From contig NZ_JACHEF010000005.1 in NCBI RefSeq assembly GCF_014207355.1, forward strand, positions 1-64,000: a stretch of DNA of 64,000 nt. The letters are read 5' to 3'. Origin of the DNA: Mesorhizobium sangaii (GTDB lineage Bacteria > Pseudomonadota > Alphaproteobacteria > Rhizobiales > Rhizobiaceae). The notes under the pieces were generated by a model. The model was not told the origin of the DNA and made no database searches. It worked only from the letters and a program-made list of their open reading frames with translations. Both the position numbers and the translations under genes were made by a program. The number at the start of each line of letters is the position of its first letter. The first letter of the stretch is position 1. This document shows, one piece after another, positions 16,992 to 29,467 of the stretch.

Positions 16992-17179
16992 AGCCTCCTG
17001 CGGTTCGAGTTGCCGGTCACAGGTGGGGCGAGCAGCCCGGCTTTGCAAGCGGATACGTCAACATCACTGCGGTTGCGGCAACGCGGCACTTTGCCTGGAC
17101 GGGGTCGAACCGTTAAGACTGTCGTGCTGGCGCGGCCTGGGGCCGGCGGCCCCGATGATTCTGCGGACGGACCTTACTG

Positions 17180-17755
17180 ATGATGCGTTCTATTCTGGTC
17201 GGCATTCTCGTCCTGATGGCGGCCGGCATCGGCTGGCTGACCTTCGACTGGTACCGCGGCCACTATGGGGGCGAGCCCTTCGGCGCCGCCTTCACGCTGG
17301 TCGACCAGAAAGGCGCGCCGATCACCGAGGCCGCCTTCAGGGGCCAGCCCAGCGTCGTCTTCTTCGGCTTCACCCATTGCCCCGAGGTCTGCCCGACCAC
17401 GCTGTTCGAACTGGCCGGCTGGCTGAAGACGCTCGGCGACGACGGCAAGAACCTGCATGCCTATTTTGTCTCGGTCGATCCGGAGCGCGACACGCCGGAT
17501 GTGATGAACGCCTATGTCAGCAATTTCTCCGACCGCATCGTCGGCATCACCGGCGACCCGGACAAAGTCCATGCCATGGCCAAGTCGTTCGGCATCTACT
17601 GGAAAAAGGTCGACACCGGCGGCGGCGACTACACGATGGACCATACCGCCTCGGTGCTGCTGCTCAACGCCAAGGGCGACTTTGCCGGCACCATCGCCTA
17701 TGGTGAAAGCGCCGACACGGCCGTCGCCAAGTTGAAGCGGCTGGCCGCGGGTTGA
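17180..17755 (+). CDS. SCO1/SenC family copper chaperone-like protein
   Basis: 191 aa. One N-terminal membrane anchor (ILVGILVLMAAGIGWLTF) is followed by a periplasmic thioredoxin-fold domain. The copper/redox motif is HCPEVCP (Cys67, Cys71), with the third ligand His155 in MDHTAS. It delivers copper to, or keeps thiols reduced for, the Cu-A site of cytochrome c oxidase. No oxidase genes are adjacent. ATG 17180 and 17183 are both possible starts. The stop is followed directly by a dispersed repeat. Confidence 0.9.
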   Translation: MMRSILVGILVLMAAGIGWLTFDWYRGHYGGEPFGAAFTLVDQKGAPITEAAFRGQPSVVFFGFTHCPEVCPTTLFELAGWLKTLGDDGKNLHAYFVSVDPERDTPDVMNAYVSNFSDRIVGITGDPDKVHAMAKSFGIYWKKVDTGGGDYTMDHTASVLLLNAKGDFAGTIAYGESADTAVAKLKRLAAG

Positions 17756-17756
17756 C

Positions 17757-17822
17757 GCATGATCCCGAACCGAAGGACCGCGCCAGCGAAAAGTGGGAGC
17801 CGGTTTTCGGACAAGATCATGC
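17757..17822 (+). repeat. Dispersed palindromic intergenic element, variant copy
   Basis: It begins GCATGATCCCGAA and ends CGGACAAGATCATGC, forming an inverted repeat. The inner GCGAAAAGTGGGAGCCGGTTTT is shared in pattern with the other elements. Compared with the usual compact form I know from rhizobial genomes, it carries an extra block of about 16 bases after CCGAA. It occupies the 87-bp gap between the SCO gene and prmA. Confidence 0.65.
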
Positions 17823-17842
17823 TCGAACAAGACACATAATCC

Positions 17843-18715
17843 ATGACCCAGACGCGGCTCCATTTCATTACCGGAAAGCTTGAATCCATCAGCGTTTTCG
17901 CGGCGTTCGAGGCGGCCTTCGAGGATGAAGGCCTGCCGATCGCCGTGCTGGAAGTCGATGAGGATCGCGACATCTACGAAGTGTCGCTCTATGCCGATGG
18001 CGACGTCGATGCGGTCGAAGCGCGGGCCAAGGACATCCTTGCCGGCCTTTCCATTGCGAGGCCGATCGGCCGCGAGGCCTTGCCCGACATCGACTGGGTG
18101 GCGCGCTCGCTGGAGGGCTTGAAGCCCGTGCGCGCCGGCCGTTTCTTCGTCCACGGCGCGCATGACCGCAGGAAGCGCCACAGCGGCGAACTCGCCATCG
18201 AGATCGAGGCGGGCCTTGCCTTCGGCACCGGCCACCACGGCACCACTGCCGGCTGCCTCGAAATGCTGGAAAAGGTCATGCGCCGCGAGCGCCCGCGCAA
18301 TGCACTCGACCTCGGCACCGGCAGCGCGGTGCTGGCCATCGCCGTCGCCAAGCTGGCGCACATTCCGGTGCTGGCCACCGACATCGACCCGGTGGCGGCG
18401 AGAGTGGCTGCCGCCAACGCGCGGCTCAACCACGTCAAGGCATTGGTGGAGACGGTGACAGCGCCGGGCTTTCACCACCCGATCTTTGGCAAGCGCGCGC
18501 CGTTCGATCTCATCGTCGCCAACATATTGGCGCGGCCGCTGATGCGGCTGGCGCCGCAAATGGCCGATCACATCGCGCTTGGCGGCTCGATCGTGCTGTC
18601 AGGCATCCTTGAGCGCCAGCGCGACGCCGTCGTCTCGGCCTATGTCGGCCAGAACTTCCGCCACGTGCGCACCTTGCACCGCGAGGGCTGGGTGACGATC
18701 CACCTCAAGCACTGA
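17843..18715 (+). CDS. prmA: Ribosomal protein L11 methyltransferase
   Basis: 290 aa, the usual PrmA length for alphaproteobacteria. The N-terminal L11-binding domain (1-105) precedes a SAM-binding Rossmann domain with [16 protein letters not shown], the SAM loop [16 protein letters not shown], acidic DIDP, and the NPPY-like NILARPL. It trimethylates ribosomal protein L11 at several Lys and N-terminal sites. The dispersed repeat at 17757-17822 lies just upstream; no strong Shine-Dalgarno is visible. Confidence 0.93.
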   Translation: MTQTRLHFITGKLESISVFAAFEAAFEDEGLPIAVLEVDEDRDIYEVSLYADGDVDAVEARAKDILAGLSIARPIGREALPDIDWVARSLEGLKPVRAGRFFVHGAHDRRKRHSGELAIEIEAGLAFGTGHHGTTAGCLEMLEKVMRRERPRNALDLGTGSAVLAIAVAKLAHIPVLATDIDPVAARVAAANARLNHVKALVETVTAPGFHHPIFGKRAPFDLIVANILARPLMRLAPQMADHIALGGSIVLSGILERQRDAVVSAYVGQNFRHVRTLHREGWVTIHLKH

Positions 18716-18861
18716 GGCAGACAGACCGGCAACGACCCAAGCTGGACCAAGCCCGGCCGGTTGTCAGTCAAGCGATGCTGTAGCAGGTTGCGCCAGCCGG
18801 AAATCGATTTCGATTTTCAAGCCCGTGCGCTACGGTCGCGCGGAATTCAGGGAGGCCCACA

Positions 18862-20706
18862 ATGTTCCAGACCTTCGATTCCGCGGGCGACCCGGCAGTC
18901 GGCAAGCCGCGCGTTGCGCTCCTGCGCCAGTGGCTGGCGGCCAACGGGCTGGACGGCTTCATCGTGCCGCGCGCCGACGAACATCAGGGGGAATATGTCG
19001 CCGATCGCTCGGCGCGGCTGAAATGGCTGACCGGCTTCAGCGGTTCGGCCGGTGTCGCCATCGTGCTGCGCGACCGCGCCTTCGTCTTTGTCGACGGGCG
19101 CTACACGCTGCAGGTGCGCCACGAGGTCGATCTCGACATCTTTTCGATCGAAAGCCTGGCCGACAACCCGCCAGCTGTCTGGCTGGGGGACGCCATCGGC
19201 AAGGGCGCGCGGCTCGGCTTTGACCCGTGGCTGCACACGATCAGCGAGGTCAAGGCGCTGCGGGCCTCGGCCGACAAGACCGGCGCGGTGCTGGTGCCGC
19301 TCGACAAGAACCCGATCGACATCATCTGGACGGACCAGCCCGAGGCGCCGGTGGCGCCGGTCGAGCTCCACCCGATCGGCTTTGCCGGAGAGCTCGCCAA
19401 GGACAAGCTGGCGCGGCTGGCAACGGCGATCGCCAAGGACGGCGCCACACATGCGGTGCTGACCGACCCCTCCTCCATCGCCTGGGCCTTCAACATCCGT
19501 GGCGGCGACGTGCCGCATACACCGCTGGCGCTCGGCTTCGCCGTCCTCGCCGCCGACGGATCGCACCAGCTGTTCATGGACCGGCGCAAATTCTCGCGCC
19601 AGGTCGAGGCCTATCTCACGCAGCTCGCCGAGCCGCATGAGCCCGGCGAATTCGAAGCGGCGGTCGTAGCCCTTGCCAAGGGCGGTGCGAAGATCGCGCT
19701 CGACCCGGTGCTGGCGGCCGACAGGCTGCGCATGCTGGTCGAGGACAATGGCGGCACCGTGATCGCCGCAGCCGACCCTGCCCGCATTCCGCGCGCCACC
19801 AAGAACCAGGCCGAGATCAACGGGTCCCGCGCCGCGCACCGCCGTGATGGCGCTGCGGTGGCGAAGCTTTTGTGCTGGCTGGAGCGCCAGAAACCCGGCT
19901 CGCTCGACGAGATTGCCGTGGTGACGAGGCTGGAAGAGACGCGCCGGCAGACGGGCGAGGAAACCCAGATGCCGCTGCGCGACATCTCTTTCGACACCAT
20001 TTCCGGCGCCGGCCCGAACGGCGCCATCATGCACTACCGCGTGTCGCGCGCCACCAGCCGCAAGCTGCAGGCCGGCGAATTGTTCCTGCTCGATTCCGGC
20101 GGCCAGTATCAGGACGGCACCACCGACATCACCCGCACGGTGCCGATCGGCCAACCGACCGAGGAAATGCGCGAACGCTTCACGCTGGTGCTAAAAGGCA
20201 TGATCGGCATTTCGACGCTGCGTTTCCCCGCCGGCACGCGCGGCTCGGAAATCGATGCCGTCGCCCGCATGGCGCTGTGGAAGCACGGCTGCGACTTTGC
20301 CCACGGCACCGGCCACGGCGTCGGCTCCTACCTCGCCGTGCATGAGGGACCGCAGCGCATTGCCCGCACCGGCACCGAAAAGCTGCTCGAAGGCATGATG
20401 CTGTCCAACGAGCCCGGCTACTACAAGGAAGGCTCCTACGGCATCCGCATCGAAAACCTGATCCTGGTGACGCCGGCGGAGAAGATCGAAGGCGGCGACA
20501 TCGCCATGCACGGCTTCGAGACGCTGACGCTGGCGCCGATCGACATCCGCCTGGTGCGCACCGATCTGCTGACGCGCGACGAATTGCACTGGCTCGACGC
20601 GTACCATGCCCGCGTGCTGGCCGAGATCGGGCCGATGCTCGACGGCGAAACGCTGGCCTGGCTGGAAAAGGCCACCGCGCCGCTGCCTCATGATGCCAAG
20701 ATTTGA
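18862..20706 (+). CDS. Aminopeptidase P family (M24B) metallopeptidase
   Basis: 614 aa, the long three-domain form: two creatinase-like N-terminal domains (1-300) and a pita-bread catalytic domain. The metal ligands appear in order: Asp in LDSGGQYQDGTTDIT, His in HGTGHGVG, Glu in SNEPGYY and Glu in GIRIENL. It removes an N-terminal residue before proline using a di-metal (usually Mn) centre in the cytosol. ATG 18862 has GGAGG about 6 bases upstream. A GAAATCGATTTC palindrome lies at 18800-18811. The RIME-like repeat follows the stop. Confidence 0.92.
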   Translation: MFQTFDSAGDPAVGKPRVALLRQWLAANGLDGFIVPRADEHQGEYVADRSARLKWLTGFSGSAGVAIVLRDRAFVFVDGRYTLQVRHEVDLDIFSIESLADNPPAVWLGDAIGKGARLGFDPWLHTISEVKALRASADKTGAVLVPLDKNPIDIIWTDQPEAPVAPVELHPIGFAGELAKDKLARLATAIAKDGATHAVLTDPSSIAWAFNIRGGDVPHTPLALGFAVLAADGSHQLFMDRRKFSRQVEAYLTQLAEPHEPGEFEAAVVALAKGGAKIALDPVLAADRLRMLVEDNGGTVIAAADPARIPRATKNQAEINGSRAAHRRDGAAVAKLLCWLERQKPGSLDEIAVVTRLEETRRQTGEETQMPLRDISFDTISGAGPNGAIMHYRVSRATSRKLQAGELFLLDSGGQYQDGTTDITRTVPIGQPTEEMRERFTLVLKGMIGISTLRFPAGTRGSEIDAVARMALWKHGCDFAHGTGHGVGSYLAVHEGPQRIARTGTEKLLEGMMLSNEPGYYKEGSYGIRIENLILVTPAEKIEGGDIAMHGFETLTLAPIDIRLVRTDLLTRDELHWLDAYHARVLAEIGPMLDGETLAWLEKATAPLPHDAKI

Positions 20707-20723
20707 ATCTGACTTGGGAAGTC

Positions 20724-20904
20724 GGCGCCCCTCATCCGGCTGCCGCCACCTTCTCCCCGTATAGTGACGGGGAGAAGGGAGCTGTCGCAACCTTGGCGCT
20801 TTTTCTGCAACGCAGATGATTGGCGAAACCATCGATGATGGCGTCCTTCGCCCCGTCACTATACGGGGAGAAGTGCCCGGCAGGGCGATGAGGGGCAGCG
20901 CCAA
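20724..20904. repeat. RIME-like palindromic intergenic element
   Basis: Two inverted arms of about 50 bp (20724-20776 and 20850-20904) contain GCGCCCCTCATCCGG...CTTCTCCCCGTATAGTGACGGGG and its reverse complement, separated by about 75 bp. Each arm also holds an inner hairpin, perfect at 20751-20776 (TTCTCCCCGT/ACGGGGAGAA, loop ATAGTG). This is the well-known pattern of rhizobial intergenic mosaic elements. It lies between convergent genes and may also end both transcripts. Confidence 0.85.
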
Positions 20905-20930
20905 CGGTCCAACCGGTCGCGTCTCGAACT

Positions 20931-21227
20931 CTACCCGACGAACTGCCGCGCCAGTATCAACACTGCCGCGCCCGCCAGAAACATAGACATCAGTCCGCCG
21001 CGCAACGAAACCACGGCGGTGACGACCAATGCCGCCCATTCCGCCGGTCCGGCGTTCAGCAGCTCCGGCGCGACCAGCGTCGTCAGCACAGCCGCCGGCA
21101 CGGCATTGAGGCCAGCCTCGACGCGCGGATGGATGTTTTCAAAACGGGAGATGACCAGATGCCCGCCAATGCGCGTCAGGTACGTTGCGATCGCACCAGC
21201 GATGATGATCCAGAATGTCGTGCTCAT
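20931..21227 (-). CDS. azlD: AzlD family branched-chain amino acid export subunit
   Basis: 98 aa with about four membrane helices (MSTTFWIIIAGAIATYLTR and so on). This is the typical small partner of AzlC. AzlCD complexes (relatives of E. coli YgaZH) export branched-chain amino acids or methionine. Its ATG overlaps the azlC stop by 4 bp (ATGA), showing translational coupling. It is the last gene of the pair; the RIME-like element lies downstream. Confidence 0.9.
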   Translation of the reverse strand: MSTTFWIIIAGAIATYLTRIGGHLVISRFENIHPRVEAGLNAVPAAVLTTLVAPELLNAGPAEWAALVVTAVVSLRGGLMSMFLAGAAVLILARQFVG

Positions 21228-21952
21228 GGCTGTGCTTTCACGCCGCTGTGGTGAGGTGGCAGGATGACGGCAAGCAGCACCCCGGCAATTGCGCCAATCG
21301 AGACGTGCCAGGGCGAGCCGACCGTCTTGTAGGCGATGATCGAGGCGGCAGCGCTGGCAATGACCACCGGTAGCCACAGCGGTCGCTTGCGAAAGCCCAG
21401 CACAAGGCCGAGAAAATAGATCGGCAGCAGGAAATCGATGCCCAGTGCATGCGTGTCGGGGATCAGCTTGCCAAACACTGCGCCAAGCGCGCTTTCGATC
21501 ACCCAGAACACATAGACCGGCAGGCCAAGCCCAAGATACCAGGCGAAGCCGACCGTCTGGCCGGATTGTGCCCTCGCCTCGGCCACGGCGAACTGCGGAT
21601 CGGTGAGGATGAAATAGCCGAGCGCCTGCTCGATGATGGGCCAGTGCGCGATGCGCCGACCGATGCCTGCCGAATAGAGCACATGGCGGAAATTGACGGC
21701 GAAGATCGACAGCACGATCAGCCACGGCGCCACATGCTGGCCGAACAGCTGGATGCCAACCATCTGGCTGGCGCCGCCGAAGACCAGCGCGCTCATCAGG
21801 AAAGCTTCGAAGACCGAGAAGCCATTGTCAACGGCGAGTGCACCGAACAGCACCGCAAACGGCGCCGACGCCACCACGACCGGCATCGAGAGCCGCACGC
21901 CCTGCCAGAAATCGCTCTTTGCGCCGCTCTCGGAGATTGCGTCCGTCGCCAT
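21224..21952 (-). CDS. azlC: AzlC family branched-chain amino acid exporter permease
   Basis: 242 aa and highly hydrophobic. It begins FWQGVRLSMPVVVASAPFAVLFGALA and contains the AzlC signature FGGASQMVGIQLF and NFRHVLYSAGI. It is an inner-membrane permease that works with AzlD. ATG 21952 is chosen because GGGAG lies about 7 bases upstream and the upstream 24 residues are not membrane-like. The pair probably relieves accumulation of branched-chain amino acids or analogues; no Lrp-type regulator is adjacent. Confidence 0.9.
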   Translation of the reverse strand: MATDAISESGAKSDFWQGVRLSMPVVVASAPFAVLFGALAVDNGFSVFEAFLMSALVFGGASQMVGIQLFGQHVAPWLIVLSIFAVNFRHVLYSAGIGRRIAHWPIIEQALGYFILTDPQFAVAEARAQSGQTVGFAWYLGLGLPVYVFWVIESALGAVFGKLIPDTHALGIDFLLPIYFLGLVLGFRKRPLWLPVVIASAAASIIAYKTVGSPWHVSIGAIAGVLLAVILPPHHSGVKAQP

Positions 21953-22063
21953 CAACCACTCCCTTGCGAAGGGCGGTATGTAGGTGGCGCAGCCCGGTCT
22001 GTCACACGAATTCGCTTGAGCCAAATGATCAGCGGAAATGATCGTCGTGATGCTTATCGAAGG

Positions 22064-25116
<3,053 letters not shown>

Positions 25117-25224
25117 TCAAGGGAGCAAAATTCTAATAAAACCGCGCCGAAACAGCGGGATGGCGCCACAAGCTGACTCTCTTGCGAAGCCGGGCTTTTT
25201 GCCAGCCTGGCGAACCGTGCGCCG

Positions 25225-26898
25225 TCAGGACGCGGCGGTGTTCTCGCGCAGCAACCGCTCCGCGGCGGCGCGCGCCTCGTCGGTGATGGTGGCGCCGGCC
25301 AGCATGCGCGCGATCTCTTCCTGCCGCGCCGGCCGGTCCATCTCGGCAATGCCGGTCGCGACGCGGTCGGTACTGCCCGATTTGGAGATCAGGAAATGCG
25401 TCGCCGCACGCGCCGCAACCTGCGGCGCATGCGTAACCGACAGCACCTGGACGCGCTTCGACAATCGCGCCAGTCGCTGGCCGATGGCGTCGGCGACAGC
25501 GCCGCCCACCCCGGTGTCGATTTCATCGAACACCAGCGTCGGCGCCGAGCCACGGTCGGCCAGCGCCACCTTGAGCGCCAACAGGAACCGCGACAGCTCG
25601 CCGCCGGAAGCGACCTTCATCATTGGCCCGGGCCGTGTGCCTGGATTGGTGCGCACCCAGAATTCGATCTGGTCGATGCCTTCTTCCATGCGGCTCTCGG
25701 CCTCGCTCTTCATCTCGACGATGAAGGCGGCGCGTTCGAGCTTCAGCGCCGGCAATTCGGCCATGACCGCCTTGGTCAGACCGACCGCCGCCGCATGACG
25801 CAGCGAGGACAACTGTGCGGCGGCAATGTCATAGGTCTCGCGCGCCGCGCCAGCCTGCTTTTCCAGGCCGTGCAAGCGTTCCTCGCCGGCATCGAGATCG
25901 GCGAGATCGGCCGACATCGTGTCGCGCAGTTGCGCCAGGTCGTCGACGGCGACAGTGTGCTTGCGCGAAGCGGCGCGCAGCGAAAACAACCGCTCTTCCG
26001 CCTTCTCCAGCCGCTGCGGATCATATTCGGTGGCGCGCAGTGCCGCCTCGACACCCGATTGCGCGGCGTCGAGTGACAGCATCGCCTCGTCGAGCGACTT
26101 GACCACGTCGTCGAGCAGGCCCGGCGCTTCCGTCACCTTGCGCTGCAGCCGTCTGAGCAGGCTCGCGAGTTGCGGCAAGGGCGAGGACGGACCGGAAAGC
26201 ACATCTTGCGCGTCATGGATTTCGGAAGCGATCTTCTCCGCCCGCATCATCGATGCCCGCAACTCGGCGAGATCGGTCTCCTCGCCCGGCTGCGGATCGA
26301 GCTTCGTCAGCTCCGCCACCGCCGCACGCAGATAGTCGGCCTCGCGCGCGGCCGCCGACACCTTGGCGCGGTGACGCGACAGTTCCTGCTCGCAGGCGCG
26401 CCAGTGCCGCCATGCTTCGCCGGTCGAGCGCACAGCGCCGAGATGGCCGCCAAAAGCGTCGAGCACATCGCGGTGCGCGCCGGGATCGACCAAAGCGCGT
26501 TCGTCGTGCTGGCCGTGGATCTCGACCAGCGCGCGGCCGACATCCCGCATCAGCGTGACGCTCGAGGGCTGATCGTTGACGAAGACGCGGGTGCGGCCAT
26601 CCGCCGTCTGGAGGCGGCGCAGGATGATGTCGCCGTCATCGTCGATGGCGTTTTCGGCAAGCAGTGCGCGGGCCGGATGGTTGCGCGGCACATCGAAGAC
26701 GGCGATCACCTGGCCCTGGGCCGCGCCATGGCGCACCAGCGACGCGTCGCCGCGCGCGCCGAGCGCCAGCGACAGGGCATCGAGCAGGATGGATTTGCCC
26801 GCGCCGGTTTCGCCGGTCAGCACGGAAAGACCCGGCTGGAAGTCGATATCCAGCTTCTCGATCAGGACGATATCGCGGATCGACAGTCTGGAAAGCAT
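25225..26898 (-). CDS. recN: DNA repair protein RecN (SMC-like ATPase)
   Basis: 557 aa, full length. The N-terminal head has Walker A GETGAGKS (about 29-36). Long coiled-coil arms occupy the middle (for example CEQELSRHRAKVSAAAREADYLR). The C-terminal head has the ABC signature region ASGGELSRFLLALKVAL, Walker B LVFDEIDTGVGG and the D/H-loops (SVTHAPQVAA). It acts in recombinational repair of double-strand breaks. It sits between bamD and ligA as in many alphaproteobacteria. No clear LexA box (GTTC-N7-GTTC) was found in the upstream 200 bp. Confidence 0.97.
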   Translation of the reverse strand: MLSRLSIRDIVLIEKLDIDFQPGLSVLTGETGAGKSILLDALSLALGARGDASLVRHGAAQGQVIAVFDVPRNHPARALLAENAIDDDGDIILRRLQTADGRTRVFVNDQPSSVTLMRDVGRALVEIHGQHDERALVDPGAHRDVLDAFGGHLGAVRSTGEAWRHWRACEQELSRHRAKVSAAAREADYLRAAVAELTKLDPQPGEETDLAELRASMMRAEKIASEIHDAQDVLSGPSSPLPQLASLLRRLQRKVTEAPGLLDDVVKSLDEAMLSLDAAQSGVEAALRATEYDPQRLEKAEERLFSLRAASRKHTVAVDDLAQLRDTMSADLADLDAGEERLHGLEKQAGAARETYDIAAAQLSSLRHAAAVGLTKAVMAELPALKLERAAFIVEMKSEAESRMEEGIDQIEFWVRTNPGTRPGPMMKVASGGELSRFLLALKVALADRGSAPTLVFDEIDTGVGGAVADAIGQRLARLSKRVQVLSVTHAPQVAARAATHFLISKSGSTDRVATGIAEMDRPARQEEIARMLAGATITDEARAAAERLLRENTAAS

Positions 26899-26915
26899 CA
26901 GAACCCGGACCTATT

Positions 26916-26961
26916 GCATGTCGCCCAAAAGTGGACCCGGTTACGGGATAACGACATGCAC
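26916..26961 (+). repeat. Dispersed palindromic intergenic element, copy C
   Basis: GCATGTCGCCCAAAAGTGG...TACGGGATAACGACATGCA. The terminal inverted repeats GCATGTCG/CGACATGC are perfect. It lies 17 bp upstream of the recN start. Confidence 0.8.
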
Positions 26962-27059
26962 AAAGACAAAAGACCTAAAGCGCGACGCGCCTTAAAGCGG
27001 CACGCGACCATCTGGAGTCGCAGCGCCGCACTATCTTTTTGTTTGGGCACCGGATCAAT

Positions 27060-27085
27060 CCGAAAAAGCGTTGCGCACGCTTCGG
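27060..27085 (-). terminator. Rho-independent terminator of bamD
   Basis: On the minus strand CCGAAGCGT-GCGCA-ACGCTTTTTCGG forms a 6-bp core stem (AAGCGT/ACGCTT), extendable through CCGAA/TTCGG, with a run of five T. It lies 15 bp past the bamD stop and separates bamD from recN. Confidence 0.75.
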
Positions 27086-27100
27086 TCCAATGCTCCGGGG

Positions 27101-27973
27101 TCAGGCGCCGCCGGTGATCATCTTCCCGGCCTTGGATATCCACGAGCCGGCATTCTCGCGCGGCGCAAGCCCGTTGCTCTGCAGCAGCTTGTAGGAATCC
27201 TTGTACCACGTGCTGTCGGGGTAGTTGGTGCCGAGCACCGCGGCTGCCGTCTGTGCCTCCGAGGTCAGCCCCATCGCGTAGTAGCTTTCGGTCAGGCGGG
27301 CCAAGGCTTCCTCGACATGTCGCGTGTTGGAGTAGTTCTCCACCACGGTGCGGAAGCGCTTGACGGCAGCAATGTATTCGCGACGCTCGAGATAGTAGCG
27401 GCCGATCTGCATTTCCTTGCCGGCTAGCTGGTCGTTGGCGAAGCGCATCTTTTCCTTGGCGTCGTCGACATACTCCGATGTCGGCCAGCGCGTGACCAGG
27501 TCCTGCATCGTCTGAAGGGTCTGGCGTGCTTCCTTCTGGTCCTGCGTTACGTCCTTGATCTGGCGGTAGTAGCTCAAGCCGATGATGTACTGCGCGTAGG
27601 CTGCGTCGTCCGTCGACGGGTAGAGCGTGAGATAGCGCTTGGCCGAGCCGATCGCCTCATCGTAATTGCCCTGGCGATAGTCAGCGAAAGCGCCCATGAC
27701 CATCGATTTGCGGGCGAATTCCGAATAGGGATGCTGGCGGTCGACGGCATCGAATTTGCGGCTCGCCTCTTGCAGGCGCCCGGCATTCAGATTGGCAAGG
27801 CCTTGATTGTAGAGAACGTCGGCCGGTTCGGTCTGGTCGACATAGGTCGACAGGTCGATATCTTTCTCCGACGACATGCAGGCCGACAGGAAGAGCGATG
27901 GAACAACCACCGAAAGCGCCAGGAAAACAGCCCGCTGCGGCGCTTTCGATTGACCAACTCGCTTGAAGAACAT
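27101..27973 (-). CDS. bamD: Outer membrane protein assembly factor BamD
   Basis: 290 aa. The lipoprotein signal has its lipobox in FLSAC (Cys near residue 30), then TPR-like repeats: [74 protein letters not shown] and [27 protein letters not shown]. It is the essential inner-leaflet lipoprotein of the BAM complex that inserts beta-barrel proteins. ATG 27973 starts the signal peptide (MFFKRV); the in-frame upstream stretch is repeat DNA. It lies downstream of lpxC in the usual alphaproteobacterial order. Confidence 0.95.
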   Translation of the reverse strand: MFFKRVGQSKAPQRAVFLALSVVVPSLFLSACMSSEKDIDLSTYVDQTEPADVLYNQGLANLNAGRLQEASRKFDAVDRQHPYSEFARKSMVMGAFADYRQGNYDEAIGSAKRYLTLYPSTDDAAYAQYIIGLSYYRQIKDVTQDQKEARQTLQTMQDLVTRWPTSEYVDDAKEKMRFANDQLAGKEMQIGRYYLERREYIAAVKRFRTVVENYSNTRHVEEALARLTESYYAMGLTSEAQTAAAVLGTNYPDSTWYKDSYKLLQSNGLAPRENAGSWISKAGKMITGGA

Positions 27974-28011
27974 GATTGGATTCCGCCCTTTCGGCGTTAT
28001 TTCAATACGTG

Positions 28012-28060
28012 TCGCATGCCGTTGTCCCAAACTTGATCCCCACTTTTGAGCGACATGCAC
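28012..28060 (-). repeat. Dispersed palindromic intergenic element, copy D
   Basis: Read on the minus strand: GTGCATGTCGCTCAAAAGTGGGG...TTTGGGACAACGGCATGC. It lies about 40 bp upstream of the bamD start in the lpxC-bamD gap, in opposite orientation to copies B and C. Confidence 0.75.
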
Positions 28061-28236
28061 TAATCGACGGCAGCAGCCATAAACCATAACCGCCTTGCCC
28101 GGCAACGCTATCGCCGGCCAATCGCACATTTTTGTGGCGGCCGGACGCGGCTTGAAAATCCGTGCAATTTCACCAACAGATGGTGCATTCGTGCAACACC
28201 TCTATCGGCTATGGAATCCGAAAAAAATTAAGAAAA

Positions 28237-29187
28237 TCAGATCATCCAGGGCGCATAGAGCGGCGCGTTGACGGCGCTCATCTCGGCGCTGCGGCCACGC
28301 TCGCGGCGTGTCGTCTCGACGATCTCGAATGCCGTGCGATCCGACAGCAGGCGCCGCAGCGATGCGGCATTCATCCTGTGGCCGCCGCGATAGGAGCGAA
28401 AGCAGCCGATGAAGCGGGCGCCGGCCAGCGCCAGGTCACCCATGGCGTCAAGCGTCTTATGGCGCACGAATTCGTTGGGGTAGCGCAGGCCGCCCATGTT
28501 GATGACGCGGTTGTCGTCACCGATCACCAGCGAATTCTCCAGCGAGGAGCCGAGCGCGTAGCCGGCGGCCCACAGCCGCTCGACGTCCTTCATGAAGCCG
28601 AAGGTGCGGGCGCGTGCGAGGTCGCGGCGGAAAATATCGGCGTTGAGGTCGGACGCGAACAGCTGACGGCCGATCGCCGGGCTTTCGAAGTCGATCTCGA
28701 TCTCGAAACGGGTGCCGTCATAAGGCTTGAATTCTGCCCACGAGGCGCCGTTCTCGATGCGAACCGGCTTGATGACTCGGATATAACGCCGCTTGACCGA
28801 CTGCGTCTCGACGCCAGCCTGGTCGATGGCTTCGACGAACGCCATGGCGCTGCCGTCGAAGATGGGAACCTCGGACCCGTCGATCTCGATGGCGACATTG
28901 TCGATGCCGAGCCCGAACAGCGCCGCCATGATGTGCTCGACCGTGGCGATGTGCTCGCCGGCGGGATCACCAAGCATGGTGCACAGGTCGGTGGCGCCGA
29001 CTTCGGAAACCAGGGCGCGGAACTCGCGGCCCTGCTCTGCGCCGTTGAAAAGCTGGAACACGATGCCGGTATCGGCATCTGCCGGTATGAAGCTGATGGA
29101 AACTTCCTTGCCGCTGTGGACGCCGGTGCCGGTAAGCGACGCGCGCGTCTTCACTGTCGTCTGATAGTCGTGCAAGACAATCCCCAT
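28237..29187 (-). CDS. lpxC: UDP-3-O-acyl-N-acetylglucosamine deacetylase
   Basis: 316 aa, normal LpxC length. Zinc ligands are visible as His85 (EHIMAAL), His243 and Asp247 (RHKTLDAMGD); the catalytic His270 is in GGHRMN. It catalyses the committed step of lipid A synthesis in the cytosol. It follows ftsZ on the same strand but is separated by a strong terminator, so it is probably transcribed from its own promoter in the 280-bp gap. A single GANTC site (29321) lies in that gap. Confidence 0.97.
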   Translation of the reverse strand: MGIVLHDYQTTVKTRASLTGTGVHSGKEVSISFIPADADTGIVFQLFNGAEQGREFRALVSEVGATDLCTMLGDPAGEHIATVEHIMAALFGLGIDNVAIEIDGSEVPIFDGSAMAFVEAIDQAGVETQSVKRRYIRVIKPVRIENGASWAEFKPYDGTRFEIEIDFESPAIGRQLFASDLNADIFRRDLARARTFGFMKDVERLWAAGYALGSSLENSLVIGDDNRVINMGGLRYPNEFVRHKTLDAMGDLALAGARFIGCFRSYRGGHRMNAASLRRLLSDRTAFEIVETTRRERGRSAEMSAVNAPLYAPWMI

Positions 29188-29404
29188 AAGCCCGTAATGC
29201 CTAAGGTCCGCTTCTCCAGCCCGAGGGCGCGGCTCTTGTTGAAATCGGCAGGCAGGGCGACTTCCCCCGAAATCCTGACAAACCGACTATGGTGGCCGGA
29301 AGATAATGTCGCGGGTGGGAGACTCCAAATCACGGTTTCTTACTCTTTGTAACCGCAAGCCGGATCCAGTTGATCTTGATAAGCCATTGAAATATCACCA
29401 TTTT

Positions 29405-29444
29405 AAACGTTAACAGGCAAGCAATTCCTTGCTTGCCTGTTAAC
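29405..29444 (-). terminator. Terminator after ftsZ (16-bp perfect stem)
   Basis: Positions 29409-29424 and 29429-29444 are perfect inverted copies (GTTAACAGGCAAGCAA and its complement) around a 4-base loop that reads GGAA on the minus strand, followed by GTTTAAAA. It begins 24 bp past the ftsZ stop and ends the division operon. Confidence 0.85.
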
Positions 29445-29467
29445 AATTCTTAAAGCCCGTTTACCGA

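Noticed and set aside
17056-17179. tRNA-like segment (GGGGTCGAACC) in the creA-SCO gap
   Set aside because: No cloverleaf could be drawn; the acceptor and anticodon arms are missing.
26899-27100. LexA box upstream of recN
   Set aside because: No GTTC-N7-GTTC or close variant was found in the gap on either strand.
29439-29452. TTAA-N6-TTAA near the ftsZ terminator as a CtrA site
   Set aside because: The CtrA consensus needs a 7-base spacer, and half of this site lies inside the terminator stem.
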